NCBI GenBank assembly: GCA_002359735.1
Contig: DENS01000001.1
Span: 261,611 to 325,610, forward strand
Direction of reading: 5' to 3'
DNA length: 64,000 nucleotides
Origin: Micavibrio sp. UBA2638
GTDB taxonomy: Bacteria; Pseudomonadota; Alphaproteobacteria; Micavibrionales; Micavibrionaceae
Positions 45,769 to 54,615 of the stretch are shown here, in pieces. Numbering within the stretch: the first letter of the stretch is position 1; each line of letters opens with the position of its first letter. The notes under the pieces are model-generated. The model had not been told where the DNA came from. It worked only from the letters and a program-made list of their open reading frames with translations, and did not search any database. The translations under genes and the position numbers were made by a program.

Positions 45769-46653
45769 ATGATAGTAATCGCATCCAAAACAGAGCTAAA
45801 ATTACGCGATGATTTGCGCAATCTTGCACGCACAAAACCCAACCAGCGGTGCTTTTACCTGGCATTTTCAAAAACAGATATTGCGCGGGAAACCTTATTT
45901 GAAACCTTCCTAAGAATATTGGAAGACATTCCCAATTCCTATATGGCGCGCGTCTATCTTTGTCAGGACAGGGACATTGTGATCGTAATGGAAGGCTTCA
46001 TGCAACGGCACTTCGAAAATTTTGTTGCAAAGCTGGGGGCCGATCTGAAGACAGATAATTTGGGCGCCTTGAGCGATATTTATGAAATCGGTTTGCATTG
46101 GCAACAAATTGAGGCCCTTTATACAGCCAAAATTAATGCCATACAAAATGCCGAGGCCTTAAAGCAAGAACAATACCGCAAAAAAAGAGCCGAAGAAAAC
46201 ACGCTGCATACCCTGCAAAACCTTGATGCAAAACGAATTGAAACAATTGAAACCCGCCGTATAAACCGCGCCCGTCCGCTGGTGATGATCGCCGATGACG
46301 ACCAGCTATCGCGTACTTTGGCCGGAAATGTTCTGCGGGCCGATTACGATATGGCCTTCGCCAAAAACGGGACCGAAGCCTTGCAAGAATATGTCGCCAG
46401 CGCCCCTGATATTTTATTCCTTGATATCGGCATGCCCGATATTGGCGGACACGAAGTTCTGGAAGCACTTTTTCAAATTGATCCCGATGCCTATATCATC
46501 ATGTTTTCGGGCCGTAAGGATAAAACAACGATCATGAAATCATTGACGATGGGGGCGCAAGGGTTTTTGGGCAAGCCTTTCACACGTGAACAGCTCTACA
46601 GCCATGTTGGAAATTCCCCCTTCGTGCAAAATAAACGGCACCAGGTTGCCTAA
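45769..46653 (+). CDS. response regulator with unknown N-terminal domain and C-terminal receiver
   Basis: A 294-residue protein with the receiver at the C-terminus (about 168-290; DDD acidic pair, Asp219 in LFLDIGMPD, switch Lys in GKPF). The N-terminal about 125 residues form an alpha/beta-looking module I do not recognise, with segments YLAFSKTDIARETLFE and VYLCQDRDIVIVMEGF, joined by a charged helical linker (about 125-165). There is no DNA-binding or output domain of known type. Its stop overlaps the start of the second kinase (TAATG), so the two are coupled and probably partners. Confidence 0.85.
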   Translation: MIVIASKTELKLRDDLRNLARTKPNQRCFYLAFSKTDIARETLFETFLRILEDIPNSYMARVYLCQDRDIVIVMEGFMQRHFENFVAKLGADLKTDNLGALSDIYEIGLHWQQIEALYTAKINAIQNAEALKQEQYRKKRAEENTLHTLQNLDAKRIETIETRRINRARPLVMIADDDQLSRTLAGNVLRADYDMAFAKNGTEALQEYVASAPDILFLDIGMPDIGGHEVLEALFQIDPDAYIIMFSGRKDKTTIMKSLTMGAQGFLGKPFTREQLYSHVGNSPFVQNKRHQVA

Positions 46654-48722
46654 TGGGCATGGTGGGCGGTATTATTATATTGCTAAGCAACCTGTTTTTG
46701 TTGCTTTTATCGCTGCTTTATTGGCGCCAATGCAAACAGCGCGATGCCCGGCAACAACAATTGCGCAAGGCCAAAACCGAAACCCGCGACATCGCGCAAC
46801 TTCCGCTGAATAATCCGCACCCTCTCATTCAAGTAACGGAGGATAAACAGGTTGTTTTCGCAAATTTTTCTGCCAAACAGGTTTTTCCCGGCATCGAAGA
46901 ATTGGGCGGGCAGCACCCGGTATTACACGGCCCCCTGAAAGCCGGGCAACACGAAGTTGCGTTTGACAACAAAATATATCAACTGATAACCACACCCAAT
47001 ACCGCACAAGGCGAAGGCGCCTTTATTATCTATTTTCATGATTTAACAGATGAAAAACACTATCAGAAGCGCTTGAAAAACGCTTATCAGGAAACCAACA
47101 AGGCCCGCATCCTGGCCGAAAAAGCAAAGGAAGCCCGCGGAGACTTTCTGGCAAATATGAGCCACGAATTGCGCACCCCCATGAACGGTATCATCGGATT
47201 ATCCGATATTTTAAAAAACAGCCCATTGCCCGCCGAACATGGCGAACTGGCCGAGGCGATCAATACATCAGCCCGTAACTTGCTTTGTTTGCTCAATGAT
47301 ATTCTCGATTTCTCAAAAATTGAAGCCGGTGAACTGAGCATTGAAGCCATACCTTTTGATATACGCAAAACCATTCACCAGATTGATACCCTGCAACAGC
47401 CCGTCGCCCGCCAGAAAAATATTCAGCTTCATAGTCAGATATCAGATTCCGTGCCAGATTTTTTATTTGGGGACGCCAGCCGCTTGCAACAGATACTGAA
47501 TAATCTGGTGAATAACGCCCTGAAATTTACCGAAGAGGGATCGGTCCTGTTATCCGTGAACGGCCATACAAAAGATAAAGAGTCCTATGCCCTGAGCATA
47601 ACCGTCAAAGATACAGGCATTGGCATTCCCGCCGATAAACAACAATCAATCTTTGAAAAATTCCAGCAGGCCGACACCACTACCGCGCGGCTTTATGGCG
47701 GCACAGGTTTGGGGCTGGCTATCACAAAACAACTGGTCGAATTAATGAACGGCTCCATCACCCTGAGCAGTACCGAAGGCCAGGGCACGGCCTTTGCCAT
47801 CACGTTACCTGTAACAATTTATCATGGCGATGGTGACGCGCAACATCAACAGGGCCAGTTAGACGCCGCACCGGCGAATTTGAATACACGGGCGCGTATA
47901 TTAATCGTTGATGACCACCCAATTAATCTTTTGTTCTTACGCAAAACCTTAAAACGCATGGGGCTTAAAAACTTTGACGAAGCCAGCAACGGCCAGCAAG
48001 CCCTGACCCTTTACCAAGAAAACGGCCCCTATGATTTAATTCTAATGGATTGCCAGATGCCCAATATGGACGGTTTTGAAACCACCAGGCATATACGAAA
48101 ATCATCGCCGCACAATCACCCCGGCATCATCGTGGCCGTGACAGCCGACGCCATGAAGGATGCGCAGGAAAAATGTTATGCGGCCGGTATGGACGATTAC
48201 ATCAGTAAACCTGTCAACAAACACGATTTATACACCATATTGTTAAAATATCTGCCGCGCCCTTCAGATGCCCCCTGCAGCCCCGATCATGAAAATAACG
48301 CAATACGCATGAATAACGCCACCAATGCCAAAAATGCTTTACGGCCCTCAAAAACGGATCAAACCAGCATGGCACCAGACAACACCGATACCCGGATTTT
48401 TGATTGGCAACGCCTTCAGGAATTCACAGACGGGAATGAAGATGAATTACAACATATTCTTGGTATCTTTATCACCCATTTGGAGCATGATCTGGGCAGT
48501 CTGCAACAATCTTACGATGAAAAAAATTATAAAGACTGGGATTCCTGGGTGCATAAACTGTATGGCTCCTGTTCCCATATCGGGGCACATTCCATGGCAA
48601 AAATATGCGACGAAGGGCAAGTTCTCTACCCCGATAATACTGAAAAAATTCCCTCTATCCATCGCGGTATCGTCAAAGAATACAGGCAGGTTATGGAATA
48701 TCTCAGCCATAGGACCGCTTAA
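46653..48722 (+). CDS. membrane-anchored hybrid histidine kinase with receiver and Hpt
   Basis: A 689-residue kinase. One N-terminal span (about residues 5-25), no periplasmic sensor, a short PAS-like region (about 50-125), HisKA with His171 in MSHELRTPMNG, an HATPase with the expected DTGIGIP and GGTGLGLAI boxes, a receiver with Asp466 in LMDCQMP, and a C-terminal Hpt with His634 in WVHKLYGS. It overlaps the upstream receiver gene by one base. Last gene of the secretion/signalling block. Confidence 0.9.
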   Translation: MGMVGGIIILLSNLFLLLLSLLYWRQCKQRDARQQQLRKAKTETRDIAQLPLNNPHPLIQVTEDKQVVFANFSAKQVFPGIEELGGQHPVLHGPLKAGQHEVAFDNKIYQLITTPNTAQGEGAFIIYFHDLTDEKHYQKRLKNAYQETNKARILAEKAKEARGDFLANMSHELRTPMNGIIGLSDILKNSPLPAEHGELAEAINTSARNLLCLLNDILDFSKIEAGELSIEAIPFDIRKTIHQIDTLQQPVARQKNIQLHSQISDSVPDFLFGDASRLQQILNNLVNNALKFTEEGSVLLSVNGHTKDKESYALSITVKDTGIGIPADKQQSIFEKFQQADTTTARLYGGTGLGLAITKQLVELMNGSITLSSTEGQGTAFAITLPVTIYHGDGDAQHQQGQLDAAPANLNTRARILIVDDHPINLLFLRKTLKRMGLKNFDEASNGQQALTLYQENGPYDLILMDCQMPNMDGFETTRHIRKSSPHNHPGIIVAVTADAMKDAQEKCYAAGMDDYISKPVNKHDLYTILLKYLPRPSDAPCSPDHENNAIRMNNATNAKNALRPSKTDQTSMAPDNTDTRIFDWQRLQEFTDGNEDELQHILGIFITHLEHDLGSLQQSYDEKNYKDWDSWVHKLYGSCSHIGAHSMAKICDEGQVLYPDNTEKIPSIHRGIVKEYRQVMEYLSHRTA

Positions 48723-48871
48723 TCCCATAAAGACAGCGCATCACGGTACAAAATCTCGGCACGAGCGGCGGTTTTTCGGCCGGATATAAACAACAAAAAC
48801 ATTGCATATGTAAATTCACTTTGCTATAGTCTGGCACCTTAAAAATAATTAACATATATGCGCGGTATACA

Positions 48872-50674
48872 ATGAATAAAAGCGAACTTAAGGACACCAT
48901 CAATCAGGCCGCCGGGTTTCAACCGGCAGATTTTCTTATCAAAAACGTCAAGGTTCTAAACGTCGTTAACGGTGACATTGAATTATCTGATATTGCCATC
49001 AATCAAAAAACAGGCATGATTTTGGGTGTTTACGATGATGGCCGCAAAGGCATCGAAGAATTTGACGCCAAAGGTGAGTTATACGCCGTACCGGGTTTTA
49101 TCGATTGCCATGTTCATCTGGAAAGTTCCGAAGTAACACCGCAAATCTTTGAAGAGGCCGCGCTGATGAGTGGTACGACCACTGCGTTTTGTGACCCCCA
49201 TGAAATGAGTAACGTTCTAGGCGCCGAAGCGCTGCGTTATTTTATCGAATGTTCGGAAAACATGGTTATGGATCTTATGGTCGGCCTGTCGTCCTGTGTA
49301 CCGGCAACCGGCCTTGAAACATCCGGCGCAAATTTAAACGCCGATGCGCTGGCGCAGTTTATTGATCACCCAAACGTGTATGGCGTCGCCGAATTTATGA
49401 GTATCGGCGATGTTATGGATCAGGAGGACGGCGCGCTCGATAAATTGGTAAAATTTGCAGACCGTAATATTGATGGCCACATGCCCGAAGGCGTAACCCC
49501 CGCCATGATGAATGTTTTAAAATGCTGCGGCATTCGTAATTGCCACGAAAACACAGATCTGGGCCATGCCCAAGAAAAATTAAAACGCGGCATCAGCGTC
49601 TTTATCCGCGAAGGTACAGTGTGCAAAGATGCAAAAATACTGACCAAGCTGGTGAATGGATTCCAATCCCCGTTTCTAGGCCTGTGTACCGATGATCGCA
49701 ATCCCGTTGACATCGCCAATGAAGGCCACGTTGACCACATTATCCGCACCCTGATCAGCGAGGGCGCAGACCCGGCCGCCGTATACCGCACAGCCAGTTG
49801 GTCCGCCGCCAATCATTTTGGTATGGCCGGCCGCAATATCAAGGGCTGGAAACCGCGCGGCATGATCGCGGCCGATAACCTTGCCGATATTGTTCTATTG
49901 AAAGATCTGGAAAAATGCGAAATTCATTCTGTTTATAAAAGCGGCAAAAAGGTGACACAGGACAGCTTTAAACATCGGCCAAAGGTTGATCCGGTGGGCT
50001 ATAATTCGGTAAAAATCCCCCCTATCAAACCGGAATTTTTAAAACGTACCGGTGACAATATCAATGTACCGGTTATAGGCCTGATCAAAGATCAACTGGT
50101 CACCACCTATAAAGAAATCACCCTGCCGCAAGGCCCGGATGGCACGTTACTGGCCGATCCTGCAAATGATATCTTGTATGTCTCTGTCATTGAACGCCAT
50201 GGACGCAGCGGCAATATCAGCCGCGGCTTCGTCAAGGGATTTGGTATCCAAGACGGCGCCATTGCCGTATCCGTTGGCCACGATTCCCACAATATTACCG
50301 TTGTTGGCGCCACCCATGAAGACATGACGGCCGCCGTAAACCGGGTCATCGAACTGGGCGGCGGTAAGGTTGCCGTAAAGAATGGCAATATTTTGGGTGA
50401 ACTGGCCCTGCCCGTGGCCGGATTAATGTCCGATAAAACGGATTTGGCGCAAACCGCACGCGACCAGATTGCCCTGTCGGACGGCGTTGCCAAGCTGGGA
50501 TCACACTGGAAAGACCCCACCATGATGCTCAGCTTCCTGCCGCTCAGCGTTATTGGCGATGCCAAAATCACAGATTTCGGTATTACACGCTTTAACCCGG
50601 CCGAGGGCTATATGAAACCAACGCTTATTGACGATCAACGCGCCCAGAACCAACCGCTCAGCCCTGATCCATAA
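48872..50674 (+). CDS. ade: adenine deaminase
   Basis: Deaminates adenine to hypoxanthine. At 600 residues it matches the AdeC family of the amidohydrolase superfamily. The metal site DCHVHLESS near residue 78 (HxH) and the FCDPHEMSNVLG block around residue 107 are characteristic. The C-terminal domain with SVGHDSHNITVVG is also typical. A possible promoter, TTGCTA with AATAAT 17 bases later, lies about 40-65 bases upstream. Confidence 0.92.
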   Translation: MNKSELKDTINQAAGFQPADFLIKNVKVLNVVNGDIELSDIAINQKTGMILGVYDDGRKGIEEFDAKGELYAVPGFIDCHVHLESSEVTPQIFEEAALMSGTTTAFCDPHEMSNVLGAEALRYFIECSENMVMDLMVGLSSCVPATGLETSGANLNADALAQFIDHPNVYGVAEFMSIGDVMDQEDGALDKLVKFADRNIDGHMPEGVTPAMMNVLKCCGIRNCHENTDLGHAQEKLKRGISVFIREGTVCKDAKILTKLVNGFQSPFLGLCTDDRNPVDIANEGHVDHIIRTLISEGADPAAVYRTASWSAANHFGMAGRNIKGWKPRGMIAADNLADIVLLKDLEKCEIHSVYKSGKKVTQDSFKHRPKVDPVGYNSVKIPPIKPEFLKRTGDNINVPVIGLIKDQLVTTYKEITLPQGPDGTLLADPANDILYVSVIERHGRSGNISRGFVKGFGIQDGAIAVSVGHDSHNITVVGATHEDMTAAVNRVIELGGGKVAVKNGNILGELALPVAGLMSDKTDLAQTARDQIALSDGVAKLGSHWKDPTMMLSFLPLSVIGDAKITDFGITRFNPAEGYMKPTLIDDQRAQNQPLSPDP

Positions 50675-50984
50675 TGTCCTTTAACCACACAATATCAGCT
50701 TCAGGCACATCAACAGCTAAGAATTTTTCGCATAACCAATTGAAAACAAATGCGGAATAAGGTTCGTCAGTTCGTTCGTTATTTTTACGGGGGGTGGGGG
50801 TCTGTTCTTCACATCTAGCGCTTTTATAAAAGGAATACTATCCTAAAATTCCCAAAAAACCAAGGAACAATGTCATATTAAAACAGGCTTTCAGCGCCGT
50901 ATCGCGATCAGAGGGCCAAAACCAGTTGTACACAAAATTATAACTACCGCCAAAGGTGACTTTATAAATTTTAACCCTTGACAC
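50658..50984 (-). pseudogene. minus-strand reading frame interrupted by one in-frame amber codon
   Basis: From a GTG at 50984, the minus strand encodes 48 residues (start MSRVKIYKVTFGGSYNF, a Trp-rich NWFWPSDRD segment, then a hydrophobic TLFLGFLGILG) up to a TAG at 50838-50840. The same frame continues without a break for 59 codons after the TAG (KNNERTDEPYSAFVFNWL, then EADIVWLKDIMDQG) to a TGA at 50658, overlapping the end of ade by 17 bases. Both parts look like real protein. It may be a small membrane protein with an inactivated extension, a decayed gene, or a sequencing error. I do not recognise the family. Confidence 0.5.
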
Positions 50985-51041
50985 CGACCTATGAGCAGCC
51001 CTAAGCTGCGGATCCTCTAAAACACATAAAAGATTTCAATA

Positions 51042-51779
51042 ATGCCCAGCATCATCCTCAATAAAATTCTCAACAAGATCGATGTGCACCTTAAAGGCCT
51101 GCAAATCAAACAGTGCAAAGAAAACCTGAAGAAAGCAGGGTACGACAAATTATTTGCGGATGCAGAAAATGATGCCTTTCCACCTGAATATTTTGATCTT
51201 TGGACTCTGGCAACCGAGATCAACCGGATCAAACCAAAGCATGTGTTAGAATACGGATCTGGCTGGTCGACATACATCATTGCCGAAACGCTCAATCGTA
51301 TTGGTGGTGATTGGAAAATCACCTCCGTTGAATTGGATGAAAACTGGAAGAAAGTAACGGAAAGCCGCCTTGGCAATCTCAAAAGCAATGTTGATTTAAT
51401 TTCTCCCAAATCAGAAATCTGGCTTTGCGGTTCCAAGCCCCTGAACAAAGGCGGGTTATGGTACCGCTCCGAAAAAGGCGGCAAAAGACAGTTCGGTATC
51501 GCCTCTATTGTTTTTCCTGAGCTTCACACGCTAAGCCCGGAATTCATTTATCTTGACGGGCCGGGGGGAGAGCAAATCGAGGGTTTTAGAGATGCCATTG
51601 ATGGCAAACCTTTTAAGCCAATGGTCGCCGATCCTTTGTTTATCAAAAACGGCTATACCATGGTGGTTGATGCCCGCAGAGCAAACTGCACTTTTCTAGC
51701 AGCCAACTTTAACCGGAAATTCACATCAAAAACGCACCATGCCAATCACTTTACCGTGTTTGACATCGAGCCTGTCTAG
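51042..51779 (+). CDS. class I SAM-dependent methyltransferase-like protein
   Basis: A 245-residue protein with a Rossmann-type motif I as HVLEYGSGWSTYIIAE (about residue 68) and an acidic motif II, ITSVELDENW, which fit a SAM-dependent methyltransferase fold. A later FIYLDGPGGEQ segment (about residue 168) resembles the family's substrate-side strand. The substrate is unknown. The 366-base interval to ade holds a minus-strand reading frame; a TTGACA at 50978-50983 could be its -35 element but no good -10 is seen. Confidence 0.7.
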   Translation: MPSIILNKILNKIDVHLKGLQIKQCKENLKKAGYDKLFADAENDAFPPEYFDLWTLATEINRIKPKHVLEYGSGWSTYIIAETLNRIGGDWKITSVELDENWKKVTESRLGNLKSNVDLISPKSEIWLCGSKPLNKGGLWYRSEKGGKRQFGIASIVFPELHTLSPEFIYLDGPGGEQIEGFRDAIDGKPFKPMVADPLFIKNGYTMVVDARRANCTFLAANFNRKFTSKTHHANHFTVFDIEPV

Positions 51780-51873
51780 AACAAGGCACAAATTTGTAGT
51801 TAACAAAACAGTCAATAACAAGCAGCGGCGCTTAGCGCGCATAATTCTCATGAAGGGGGAAAGGCAGACTAAA

Positions 51874-51964
51874 TGGCGGTGACGGTGGGATTCGAACCCA
51901 CGTTACGCTATAAACGTAAACACGCTTTCCAAGCGTGCGCCTTAAGCCACTCGGCCACGTCACC
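51874..51964 (-). tRNA. tRNA-Ser (GGA)
   Basis: A complete class II tRNA on the minus strand: acceptor GGTGACG pairs with CGTCACC, the anticodon stem CACGC/GCGTG encloses the loop TTGGAAA with anticodon GGA (51928-51930), a long variable arm is present, and the T-arm contains GGTTCGAATCC. The CCA end is encoded. It reads UCC and UCU codons. No integrase or duplicated 3' end is near, so it is not an occupied attachment site here. Confidence 0.97.
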
Positions 51965-52115
51965 TTACCAAAACTTTGTCGCACAGTAGCCAGATTGCCT
52001 TAAAAGTGCAAGTCTGTTTTGTGCTATTGCGGCAAAACTTTAAAATGCCGCTTTGAGACGCAAGTTTTGGCTGGTACAATCATTTCTATCGACAACTTAT
52101 GAACGCAAAAATCTT

Positions 52116-52496
52116 ATGAAACCCTTACATTTTTTCTTTTTTATCGTCACGATTCCGTTCCTGATTTCTTTAGGCCATGACTTGTATGTGTTTTATGCCG
52201 AACAAAACAGCAATATAGATTTAAAAACGATCACAAAAATTTATACGGAAGATCGCCCGGGGAAAAGTTTTGATTTTGCCAGTTTTGGGTATATCTGGAC
52301 CACGTATAGCCCTGATAGCTATCAATTAATGTCACAAAGTTTTGATCCCGCAGAATGGGCCGGTATTCAGGAATTTCTAAAATTCAAATCGAGCATTTTG
52401 TTTGGCGTTTTTGCCGTATTCATGTATCTCTGCGGGGCGCTTTTTGCCCTGTTAAACAGGCCAAAACAGGCTAAAAAAATCCGCCGGCGCACCTAA
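52116..52496 (+). CDS. small membrane protein of unknown function
   Basis: I do not recognise this 126-residue protein. It has a membrane span at each end: about residues 4-24 (FFFFIVTIPFLISLG) and about 90-112 (SSILFGVFAVFMYLCGALFA), with a soluble loop of about 65 residues between, rich in Tyr, Ser and Asp, and a basic tail (KKIRRR). I chose the ATG at 52116 because the first hydrophobic helix begins there. Confidence 0.65.
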   Translation: MKPLHFFFFIVTIPFLISLGHDLYVFYAEQNSNIDLKTITKIYTEDRPGKSFDFASFGYIWTTYSPDSYQLMSQSFDPAEWAGIQEFLKFKSSILFGVFAVFMYLCGALFALLNRPKQAKKIRRRT

Positions 52497-52504
52497 AGAT
52501 TTTT

Positions 52505-53284
52505 TTATAAAGAACTGTATTGATTGTTGCGATGGGACAGGTTTGTAACCTCCTTATCCAGCAGGGCCAGGTCTTCTGGTCTGGACAAACGATGATCACC
52601 ATCTTCAATCAACACAATATCCACTTCAGATTTTGGAAAAGCCTTTTCAATGCGCGCCGTTACTTCCCACGGGACATCAGGGTCGGCCATGCCTTGTATC
52701 AACACCATCGGCACGTCAATATCCTGTTCCGCATCCAGCAATAAATGCTGCTTTCCATCTTCGAACAGGGCTTTTGTTAAAATATAGGGTTCATCGTAAT
52801 CATTGGGCAATTCGGCCCGGCCTTTTTCTTCTATCTCTTGCCGCTGCGATTCGTTCAGGCGGTTAAACCACATATCAATGGTGAAATCCGGCGCGGCCGC
52901 AATGCCGATGATCCCATGCAAGAATTTTTCGCGCTCTCTGGCCACCAAAAGGGAAATCCACCCCCCCATGGAAGACCCCACCAAAATCACCTTATCTGCG
53001 GCAATATGGTCAAAAATATCCAGAGCGTCCCCTTTCCACGACCCGATTGTACCATCGACAAAATCCCCGCCGGATTGGCCGTGTCCGGTGTAATCAAACC
53101 GCAAGAATCCCTGGCCTCTGGCTTTGCACTGGGCCTCAAGATACGTGGCCTTTGTTCCATTCATATCGGATTTAAACCCGCCTAGAAAAAACACATGAGG
53201 CAAATCTTTTCCTTCACCCACAGGGGCGCTATAGTGATACGCGATATCATTTTTACCGCTGCGCTTTAGAAATTGACACTCCAT
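52505..53284 (-). CDS. alpha/beta hydrolase
   Basis: A 259-residue cytosolic alpha/beta-hydrolase fold protein: FDYTGHGQSGGDF, nucleophile elbow GSSMGGW, IQGMADPDVPWE with the acid residue, and DGDHRLSRPEDL with the catalytic His. It resembles the BAAT/Bem46-type serine aminopeptidase_S33 group; substrate unknown. Convergent with the small membrane protein gene. Confidence 0.83.
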   Translation of the reverse strand: MECQFLKRSGKNDIAYHYSAPVGEGKDLPHVFFLGGFKSDMNGTKATYLEAQCKARGQGFLRFDYTGHGQSGGDFVDGTIGSWKGDALDIFDHIAADKVILVGSSMGGWISLLVAREREKFLHGIIGIAAAPDFTIDMWFNRLNESQRQEIEEKGRAELPNDYDEPYILTKALFEDGKQHLLLDAEQDIDVPMVLIQGMADPDVPWEVTARIEKAFPKSEVDIVLIEDGDHRLSRPEDLALLDKEVTNLSHRNNQYSSL

Positions 53285-53387
53285 GTGTATTCCCTCCGAA
53301 ATAATTATACAAAAACGAGCATTGCTTTACTTGCGAAAAGCCTTGGCACACATTATAGATACATAACGGAGAGTTTAAAGTGTAAAG

Positions 53388-54602
53388 ATGGTAATGAATT
53401 CCTTTCCATTGCAACCGGTCATCATGCAAATCATCCCCGCGCTGGGCGCTGGAGGCGCGGAACAAGGGTGCCTTGATGTTGCGGAAGAATTAGTTAATTC
53501 CGGCGCGCAGGCCATTGTTGTTTCAAATGGGGGCCCGCGAGTGCATGAATTGGCCCGGTGCGGCGCCGTCCATATTGAAATGCCGGTGCACAGCAAAAAT
53601 CCCTTGGTGATGTTGCAGAATATAAGGCGCATTCGCAACCTGATCACCCGGTATAACGTCAATGTCGTCCATGCCAGAAGCCGGGCCCCGGCCTGGAGCG
53701 CCTATCAAGCCTGCAAAGGCACCGCCGCGCATTTCATAACCACATGTCATGCCCCGTACAACATTTCTGGTAACCTAAAGCAGCTGTATAACAGTTCAAT
53801 CGCCAAAGGTGAGCGCGTCATCGCCATATCAAAATATGTCGCGCAATACCTGCAGGATCATTATCAGGTAAACCCGGAAAAAATTCGCTTAATCCCCCGC
53901 GGAATTGCCCTTGATCGCTTTCATCCCACGGCGGTCACGCCGCAACGCCTAATCACTTTGGCACAGGAATGGCGCATTCCAGATGGCGCCAATGTTATTA
54001 TTTTGCCCGGGCGAATCACACGCTGGAAAGGGCATCATGTCTTGATTGAGGCGGTGGCGCGGTTAAAGCGTGATGATATTTTCTGCGTTTTAATCGGATC
54101 TGACCAAGGGCGGACAAAATACCGCGAAGAATTGGAAAACACCATCAAGGAAAAGCATCTGGAAGGTCAGGTTCGCATTGTCAATCACTGCAATGACATG
54201 CCAGCCGCCTATATGCTGGCCAGTATTGCGGTATGCCCATCGACCGACCCGGAAGGGTTTGGCCGCATTCCCGTGGAAACACAAGCCATGGGTCGCCCGA
54301 TTATCGCTGCTGACCACGGCGGGGCGCAAGAAACCATCATTCGCGGGGAGACAGGCTGGCTGGTTAAACCCGGCAGTGCAGAAGAGCTGGCAAAGGCCAT
54401 TAACGAAGCCTTGGCCCTGACGCCCAACCAAAGATCCATTCTGGCCACCAGAGCCATGGCCCATATTGCACAACATTTTACGCGCGAACAAATGGTTGAT
54501 GAAACACTGGATGTCTATGCTGAATTGCTAAAAGGGGAAATGCCAGGCCCGCATTCAACGCAAAAACCGTTTCATATTCAAACACAAAATGCCGCCGAAT
54601 AG
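53388..54602 (+). CDS. glycosyltransferase family 4
   Basis: A 404-residue GT-B glycosyltransferase. The N-terminal domain starts PALGAGGAEQGCLDVAEEL and the C-terminal domain contains the donor-binding block DPEGFGRIPVETQAMGRPIIA with the EX7E motif. It probably extends a lipopolysaccharide or capsule saccharide. The start is the ATG at 53388 or the one at 53394. The gene for a heptosyltransferase-like protein follows directly. Confidence 0.87.
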   Translation: MVMNSFPLQPVIMQIIPALGAGGAEQGCLDVAEELVNSGAQAIVVSNGGPRVHELARCGAVHIEMPVHSKNPLVMLQNIRRIRNLITRYNVNVVHARSRAPAWSAYQACKGTAAHFITTCHAPYNISGNLKQLYNSSIAKGERVIAISKYVAQYLQDHYQVNPEKIRLIPRGIALDRFHPTAVTPQRLITLAQEWRIPDGANVIILPGRITRWKGHHVLIEAVARLKRDDIFCVLIGSDQGRTKYREELENTIKEKHLEGQVRIVNHCNDMPAAYMLASIAVCPSTDPEGFGRIPVETQAMGRPIIAADHGGAQETIIRGETGWLVKPGSAEELAKAINEALALTPNQRSILATRAMAHIAQHFTREQMVDETLDVYAELLKGEMPGPHSTQKPFHIQTQNAAE

Positions 54603-54615
54603 AGTTTTTAATCAC

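Noticed and set aside
51780..51873. Possible terminator of the tRNA-Ser gene around GCGCTTAGCGC
   Set aside because: The stem is only four base pairs with no T-run on the minus strand.
51874..51964. tRNA-Ser as an integration site of a genomic island
   Set aside because: No integrase, no repeated tRNA 3' end and no composition change in the neighbourhood.
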